NCBI RefSeq assembly: GCF_026241855.1
Contig: NZ_JAPJDC010000001.1
Location: 1,426,001-1,490,000, forward strand
DNA: 64,000 bases
Direction: 5' to 3'
Origin: Curtobacterium flaccumfaciens pv. betae
GTDB lineage: Bacteria; Actinomycetota; Actinomycetes; Actinomycetales; Microbacteriaceae
Below, in pieces: positions 55,801 to 64,000 of the stretch. A program made the translations under genes and the position numbers. Under the pieces are notes generated by a model. That model was given only the letters and a program-made list of their open reading frames with translations, was not told the origin of the DNA and made no database searches. The first letter of the stretch is position 1, and each line of letters begins with the position of its first letter.

Positions 55801-56690
55801 GAGTGGTCACGAACTGTCGGCTGGGGCGCCGCCGGGCGACGGGTTCCCGTACCTGCCGCGGCCCGCGTGCGGTGTGTCTCGCCCGCTCGGCGCCGCGCCC
55901 CGCGCGTGTCGCGACCCGAGGCCGGCGCCCGGCCTCTCGCGCCGAGGGGTCACGAACTGTCGGTTGGGAGGCAGCCAGGCGACACTTTCCGCGCCCGCCG
56001 CGGCTCGCGTGCGGCATGTCCTGACCGCTCGGCGGCGCGCCCCGCGCGCGTCCCGACCCGCTGCCGGTCTGGAGGCACGGTGCGGCCACGCCCCGCGCCT
56101 CCAGTCCGAAGCGGCCCGCCGTTTGCGCCGAGGGGTCACGAACTGTCGGCGGGGAGGCCGCCAGGCGACGCTTTCCGCACCCGCCGCGGCTCGCGGGCGG
56201 CGTGTCCCGGCCGCTGGGCGGCGCGCCCCGCGCGTGCCGCGACCTGCTGTCGGCCTGGAGGCGCGGTTCGGCCCCGCCACGCGCCTCCAGGCCGACGCGC
56301 CCGGCCTCTCTCGCTGAGGGGTCACGAACTGTCGGCTGGGAGGCCGCCGGGCGACGGGTTCTGTACCCGCGGCGGCCCGCGTGCGGCGTGTCCTGACCGC
56401 TCGGCGGCGCGCCCCGCGCGTGCCGCGACCTGCTGCCGGCCTGGAGGCGCGGTTCGGCCTCGCCACGCGCCTCCAGGCCGACGCGCCCCGACGCGCCCGA
56501 CGACGCGCCCGGCCGCACTCGCCGAGAGGTCACGAACTGTCGGCTGAGAGGCCGCCAGGCGACACTTTCCCCGCCCGCCGCGGCTCGCGGGCGGCGTGTC
56601 CTGACCGCTCGGCGCCGCGCCCCGCGCGTGTCGCGACCCGCTGCCGGCCTGGAGGCACAGTGCGGCCCCGCAACGCGCCTCCAGACCGCC
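55801..56690. repeat. Array C: five copies of the palindromic repeat family
   Basis: The gene-free stretch 55781-56767 is mostly this array. Units start GAGNGGTCACGAACTGTCGG at 55801, 55944, 56130, 56316 and 56524 (spacings 143, 186, 186, 208). Each holds GCCRGGCGAC, then GTGTCCTGACCGCTCGGCG, then in copies 2-5 a hairpin formed by GGCCTGGAGGCGCG and its complement (perfect in copies 3 and 4, near 56252 and 56439; weaker in 2 and 5). The first copy lacks it. The dnaE promoter probably lies at 56700-56760. No gene is accepted inside. Confidence 0.85.
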
Positions 56691-56767
56691 CCGACGCGCG
56701 CGGGAATGTGGGCGGCCGCGGTTAGGCTGTTCCCACCCCGCAGCACACCGTACGAACCGGAGGTTCC

Positions 56768-60298
<3,531 letters not shown>

Positions 60299-60309
60299 GA
60301 GCGTCGACC

Positions 60310-60660
60310 ATGGCCGGTCACCGGATCTTCGGGACGCCCGTCGCGGACGTCTACGGGCACTACCTGGCGAAGGTGGAGCGGAAGGGCCACACGAAGGCGG
60401 AGCTCGACACCGTCATCGAGTGGTTGACCGGCTTCGACGACCTGGCGCTCGCGCAGCACCTGGCCGACCGGACCACGTTCGAGGACTTCTTCGCCAGCGC
60501 GCACCTCAACCCGAACGCCCCGCTCATCACCGGGGTGATCTGCGGGGTGCGGATCGAGGAGCTCGACGACCCGCTCATGCTGCAGATCCGGTACCTCGAC
60601 AAGCTCGTCGACGAGGTCGCCAAGGGTCGGCCGATGGTGAAGATCCTGCGGACCGCGTGA
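60310..60660 (+). CDS. DUF2200 protein
   Basis: A 116-residue soluble protein of the DUF2200 family, with the typical start HRIFGTPVADVYGHYLAKVE, the central TVIEWLTGFDD and the end IRYLDKLVDEVAKGRPMVKI. No catalytic motif is evident and the function is unknown. It starts 11 bases after dnaE, and its stop overlaps the following GTG. Confidence 0.85.
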   Translation: MAGHRIFGTPVADVYGHYLAKVERKGHTKAELDTVIEWLTGFDDLALAQHLADRTTFEDFFASAHLNPNAPLITGVICGVRIEELDDPLMLQIRYLDKLVDEVAKGRPMVKILRTA

Positions 60661-61535
60661 CCGACGGGCAGCCCGCACCGCACGTCCTGCGGGCGTTCGG
60701 CGTGCACGACCGGCTGCTCGAGCGCCTCGCCGGCGGGCGCGGACTCACGTGGCGCGCCGGGGACGTCGTCCTCCGCCCGTCCGGTGACCGCCTGGAGGCC
60801 CGGTGGCGGTCCGCCACGCTGGCGCGGCTCGTCCACACGGCCGGGTTCCGGACGCCGCGCCCGGTCGCCGCCGCGTCCGGGGACTGGGTCGTGGACGCCA
60901 GCCCCAGCGCCGGCGACGCCGCCGGCGCTGGGGCCGGCACCGGCGTCAGCACCGGCGACGACGGTTGGGAGGCCTGGCGGTGGGTCGACGGTCGGACCGA
61001 CCCGACTCGCGTGGACGACGTGATCGCCGCGGGCGCAGCGTTCCACCGGGCGATCGCCCGTCTGCCACGCCCGGACTTCCTCGACGACCGCGACGAGCCC
61101 TGGAGCCGGGCGGACCGCACGGCCTGGGGCGGAGCAGCCCTTCCCGACGACCCGACGCTGGACCGCCTGGCCGCGACGTTCCGGCCGGTGACGTCCCCGT
61201 CGCAGCTCGTCCACGGCGACCTGCTCGGCAACGTGCTCTTCACGCCGGGGGAGCCGCCCACGGTGTTCGACTGGGCACCGTACTGGCGCCCGGCGGGCCT
61301 CGGCGCCGCGATCGCCGCGGTCGACGCCGTGTGCTGGCACGGGGTCGCCGTCGGTCGGCTCGGCGTGCTCGGCACCGGCGTCCCCGAGTGGCCGCAGCTG
61401 CTCGTCCGTGCCCTGGCGTTCCGGATCGCCACGCTGCACCTGCTCGACGCGTGGGACGCCGACCAGACGGTCCGCCACCGGCCCGTGGTCGACGCCGTCG
61501 TGCAGCACGCCGCCGGTACGCTGGAGGCCTCATGA
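60657..61535 (+). CDS. APH-like protein (TIGR02569 type) with palindrome-encoded insert
   Basis: A 292-residue protein with a kinase-like fold: LVHGDLLGNVLF is the catalytic loop and TVFDWAPYWRP the metal-binding stretch. TIGR02569-type proteins of actinobacteria have unknown substrates. Between WVVDA and GWEAWRWVDGR lies an extra SPSAGDAAGAGAGTGVSTGD stretch, encoded by a 15-base-pair perfect palindrome (60901-60934). Codons 41-46 also carry the GCCTGGAGGCCCGG sequence. GTG overlaps the DUF2200 stop, and its own stop overlaps hisD. Confidence 0.8.
   Translation: MTDGQPAPHVLRAFGVHDRLLERLAGGRGLTWRAGDVVLRPSGDRLEARWRSATLARLVHTAGFRTPRPVAAASGDWVVDASPSAGDAAGAGAGTGVSTGDDGWEAWRWVDGRTDPTRVDDVIAAGAAFHRAIARLPRPDFLDDRDEPWSRADRTAWGGAALPDDPTLDRLAATFRPVTSPSQLVHGDLLGNVLFTPGEPPTVFDWAPYWRPAGLGAAIAAVDAVCWHGVAVGRLGVLGTGVPEWPQLLVRALAFRIATLHLLDAWDADQTVRHRPVVDAVVQHAAGTLEAS
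60901..60934. repeat. 15-base-pair palindrome inside a coding region
   Basis: Arms 60901-60915 (GCCCCAGCGCCGGCG) and 60920-60934 are perfectly complementary around a 4-base loop. It encodes an Ala/Gly-rich insert in the APH-like protein without breaking the frame. Confidence 0.8.
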
Positions 61536-62839
61536 TGCAGCGAATCGACCTCCGCGGCGGCCTCCCCGCCCGTGCCGAACTCCTCCGACTCATGCCCCGT
61601 GCCGCGGGTGACGTGTCGCACGCGGTCGACGCCGCGCGCGAGTTGATCGAGGACGTCCGGCACCGTGGCGCCGCGGCCCTGCACGACCAGGCCGAGCGCT
61701 TCGACGGCGGGGCCCCCGCGAACGTCCGGGTCCCCGCTGCCGAGATCACCGCCGCCGTGGCGGGGCTCACCCCCGAGGTCCGAGCAGCCCTCGACGAGGC
61801 CATCCGCCGGGTCCGGGCCGCGAGTGCCGCGCAGATCCCCGCCCCGTCCGTGACGACCCTGGCCGACGGCGCCGAGGTCCACCAGCGCTGGCAGCCGATG
61901 CGCCGCGTGGGGCTCTACGTGCCCGGTGGCAAGGCCGTCTACCCGTCCAGCGTCGTGATGAACGTCGTCGCGGCCCAGGTCGCGGGCGTGCCCTCGATCG
62001 CCCTCGTGTCGCCGCCGCAGCGCGACCACGGCGGCGCGGTGCACCCGACGATCCTCGCGGCGGCGGGGCTGCTCGGCGTCGACGAGGTCTACGCGATGGG
62101 CGGTGCCGGAGCCGTCGGCGCGCTGACGTACGGCGTCGCCGAGATCGACCTCGAGCCGGTCGACCTGGTCACCGGTCCGGGCAACAACTACGTCGCCGCG
62201 GCCAAGCGTCTGGTGCGCGGGGTGGTGGGCATCGACTCCGAGGCCGGGGCGACCGAGATCCTCGTGATCGCGGACGACACCGCCGACGCCGGGTTCGTGG
62301 CCGCCGACCTCATCAGCCAGGCCGAGCACGACGAGCAGGCCGGCAGTGTGCTGGTGACGACGTCCGCGGCGTTCGCCGACGCGGTCGAGGCCGCCATCCC
62401 GGAACGCACGGCGGTGCTCGGGACGGCTGCGCGCCTCCAGGCCGCCCTGGACGGACCGCAGTCCGCGATCGTCCTGGTGGACTCCCTGACCGACGCGGCG
62501 ACCGTGAGCAACGCGTACGGGCCGGAGCACCTCGAGATCCAGACGGTCAACGACGACGCGGTGCTGGCCGACATCGACGCCGCCGGTGCGGTGTTCGTCG
62601 GGCCGAGCACGCCGGTGAGCCTGGGGGACTACCTGGCCGGGTCGAACCACGTGCTGCCGACCGGCGGCCAGGCCCGGTTCGGGTCCGGGCTGTCAGCGTC
62701 GACGTTCCTGCGGCCCCAGCAGATCGTGCGGTACACGCCCGAGGCCCTGGCCGAGGTCGCGCCGCACATCGTCGCGCTGTCCACCGAGGAGCAGCTCCCC
62801 GCGCACGGGGCCGCCGTGACGGAGCGCACGAACCGATAG
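61532..62839 (+). CDS. hisD: Histidinol dehydrogenase
   Basis: A 435-residue Zn enzyme performing the last two steps of histidine synthesis. [75 protein letters not shown] and YGPEHLEIQ (catalytic Glu-His) are conserved. ATG at 61532 overlaps the upstream stop; ATG at 61535 is also possible. No other his gene is next to it in the window. Confidence 0.97.
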   Translation: MMQRIDLRGGLPARAELLRLMPRAAGDVSHAVDAARELIEDVRHRGAAALHDQAERFDGGAPANVRVPAAEITAAVAGLTPEVRAALDEAIRRVRAASAAQIPAPSVTTLADGAEVHQRWQPMRRVGLYVPGGKAVYPSSVVMNVVAAQVAGVPSIALVSPPQRDHGGAVHPTILAAAGLLGVDEVYAMGGAGAVGALTYGVAEIDLEPVDLVTGPGNNYVAAAKRLVRGVVGIDSEAGATEILVIADDTADAGFVAADLISQAEHDEQAGSVLVTTSAAFADAVEAAIPERTAVLGTAARLQAALDGPQSAIVLVDSLTDAATVSNAYGPEHLEIQTVNDDAVLADIDAAGAVFVGPSTPVSLGDYLAGSNHVLPTGGQARFGSGLSASTFLRPQQIVRYTPEALAEVAPHIVALSTEEQLPAHGAAVTERTNR

Positions 62840-62852
62840 CCTGGGGAACGAC

Positions 62853-63353
62853 ATGTTCTGCCCCTTCTGCCGCCACCCGGACTCCCGCGTCGTCGACTCA
62901 CGGACGAGCGACGACGGAACCTCCATCCGCCGCCGTCGTCAGTGCCCCAACTGCGGTCGACGGTTCTCGACCACCGAGACCGCATCGCTCAACGTCGTGA
63001 AGCGCAACGGTGTCACCGAGCCGTTCAGCCGCGACAAGATCGTCTCCGGCGTGCGCAAGGCGTGCCAGGGGCGCCCGGTCACCGACGGTGACCTGGCCGT
63101 GCTCGCGCAGCGCGTCGAGGAGACCGTCCGGTCCTCCGGATCCAGCCAGATCGACGCGAACGACATCGGCCTCGCGATCCTCGCGCCCCTTCGTGAGCTC
63201 GACGAGGTCGCCTACCTGCGGTTCGCGAGCGTCTACCAGGCGTTCGACTCGCTCGAGGACTTCGAGGACGCCATCGGCCAGCTCCGCCGCGACCACCACG
63301 GGGCGTCCGACACGGCCGCCGGGTCGTCCGCACCGTCCGGCACGCGCGCGTGA
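62853..63353 (+). CDS. nrdR: Ribonucleotide reductase repressor NrdR
   Basis: A 166-residue regulator. The zinc ribbon has CPFC near the start and CPNCGRRF at about 31-38; the ATP-cone domain begins [20 protein letters not shown]. It senses dATP/ATP and represses nrd genes at paired NrdR boxes, none of which is seen nearby. The last residues are Ser/Ala-rich. The stop overlaps the pyrD GTG. Confidence 0.97.
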   Translation: MFCPFCRHPDSRVVDSRTSDDGTSIRRRRQCPNCGRRFSTTETASLNVVKRNGVTEPFSRDKIVSGVRKACQGRPVTDGDLAVLAQRVEETVRSSGSSQIDANDIGLAILAPLRELDEVAYLRFASVYQAFDSLEDFEDAIGQLRRDHHGASDTAAGSSAPSGTRA

Positions 63354-64000
63354 GCGGCATCGCCGAACGGATCGTGCGCGGTGGCTACCGCGTCGTGTTC
63401 CGTTCCGTGTTCGCGAACATGGACCCGGAGCGCGCCCACCACCTGGCGTTCGCCGTCATCGCGGGGCTGCCCCGCGTGCCGTTCCTGAGCGGCGTCGTCG
63501 AGCGGTACTGCCGTCCCGCGGCGGCCGACGGCGTCACCACGATGGGCATCCACTTCCCGTCGCGCTTCGGCCTGGCCGCCGGGTTCGACAAGGACGCCCG
63601 CGGCATCGCCGGTCTCGGCCTGCTCGGCTTCGGCCACGTCGAGGTCGGCACCATCACCGCCAAGCCGCAGCCCGGCAACGAGCGCCCGCGCCTGTTCCGG
63701 CTGATCGGCGACCGCGCCCTGATCAACCGCATGGGCTTCAACAACCACGGCGCCGCTGCGGCCGCCCGACGCCTCGAGCGCGCCCGCCGCAACCCCGGCC
63801 GACCGGTCATCGGCGTGAACATCGGCAAGAGCCGGGTCGTCTCCGTCGAGGACGCCATCGACGACTACCTCGAGTCCACCCGTCGGCTCGCGACGTTCGC
63901 GGACTACCTGGCGGTCAACGTCAGCTCGCCGAACACGCCCGGCCTGCGCGGGCTGCAGGAACTGGACCAGCTCCGACCGCTGCTGTCCGCGGTGCGTGAC
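63350..64000 (+). CDS. pyrD: Quinone-dependent dihydroorotate dehydrogenase, 3' end outside window
   Basis: The first 217 residues of a class 2 enzyme oxidising dihydroorotate to orotate with a membrane quinone. The N-terminal helices ([20 protein letters not shown]) form the quinone tunnel and membrane contact; [45 protein letters not shown] and [14 protein letters not shown] are FMN and substrate motifs, the catalytic base lying further on. It runs off the right edge. GTG overlaps nrdR (GTGA). Confidence 0.95.
   Translation, partial: MSGIAERIVRGGYRVVFRSVFANMDPERAHHLAFAVIAGLPRVPFLSGVVERYCRPAAADGVTTMGIHFPSRFGLAAGFDKDARGIAGLGLLGFGHVEVGTITAKPQPGNERPRLFRLIGDRALINRMGFNNHGAAAAARRLERARRNPGRPVIGVNIGKSRVVSVEDAIDDYLESTRRLATFADYLAVNVSSPNTPGLRGLQELDQLRPLLSAVRD

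Noticed and set aside
55657..56547. Open frame through array C
   Set aside because: Its product repeats the same Arg/Pro/Ala-rich block with each repeat unit and has no known domain; the frame persists because the repeat has few stop codons.

Overview
The window is one continuous stretch of a very GC-rich (about 70 percent by eye) actinobacterial chromosome. GTG and TTG starts, GTGA/ATGA stop-start overlaps, a GarA/FtsR module, SepF, Wag31/DivIVA and a PASTA-type PknL-like kinase all fit Actinomycetota. Gene order and several protein variants suggest Microbacteriaceae, possibly Curtobacterium or a relative. That placement is an inference, because no rRNA gene or marker search is available here. 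No prophage, insertion sequence, tRNA, rRNA or CRISPR array was seen.

Layout: 1-2140 holds small accessory genes (partial F420/NADP-type oxidoreductase, GNAT, PhnB-like, MarR, phosphoesterase). 2085-5340 is a minus-strand thiamin salvage operon (thiM, thiE, thiD-tenA fusion) behind a TPP riboswitch. 5412-11335 carries a NUDIX fusion, an APH-like kinase, an AlkZ-like glycosylase, a J-domain protein, an S4 protein and unknowns. 11355-15040 has a DegP-like membrane protease and two FecCD-type iron permeases behind a possible DtxR/IdeR box. 15199-18723 is the garA-ftsR-merR group and a ParA-like ATPase. 18763-22678 encodes pyruvate carboxylase and peptide deformylase.

23460-49000 and onward closely follows the Mycobacterium tuberculosis Rv2187-Rv2145c order: fadD, glk, plsC, aroG, pknL, Rv2175c-like, polyprenyl synthase, DUF3040, then the division and cell wall cluster mraZ-rsmH-ftsL-ftsI-murE-murF-mraY-murD-ftsW-murG-murC-ftsQ-ftsZ-yggS-sepF-yggT-wag31. 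It continues with lspA, a RluD-type pseudouridine synthase, dnaE, DUF2200, an APH-like protein, hisD, nrdR and the start of pyrD. The cluster makes lipid II, flips and polymerises it at the septum and builds the Z ring; most genes overlap by 1-4 bases and are probably co-transcribed.

The most unusual content is intergenic. Three arrays (17213-17860, 34840-35222, 55801-56690) are built from one diverged palindromic repeat family with the core GGTCACGAACYGTCG. A fourth region (23055-23455) has 19-base tandem repeats folded into hairpins. A further family of GGAGGCCCG palindromes lies between genes, and pieces of palindromes also lie inside the reading frames of murF and an APH-like gene. A shared motif, CTTCAAN5GGTTGAG, precedes both ftsZ and the second MerR-type gene and is a candidate FtsR operator. 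MurE has non-canonical substrate motifs, which may reflect an unusual (B-type) peptidoglycan.
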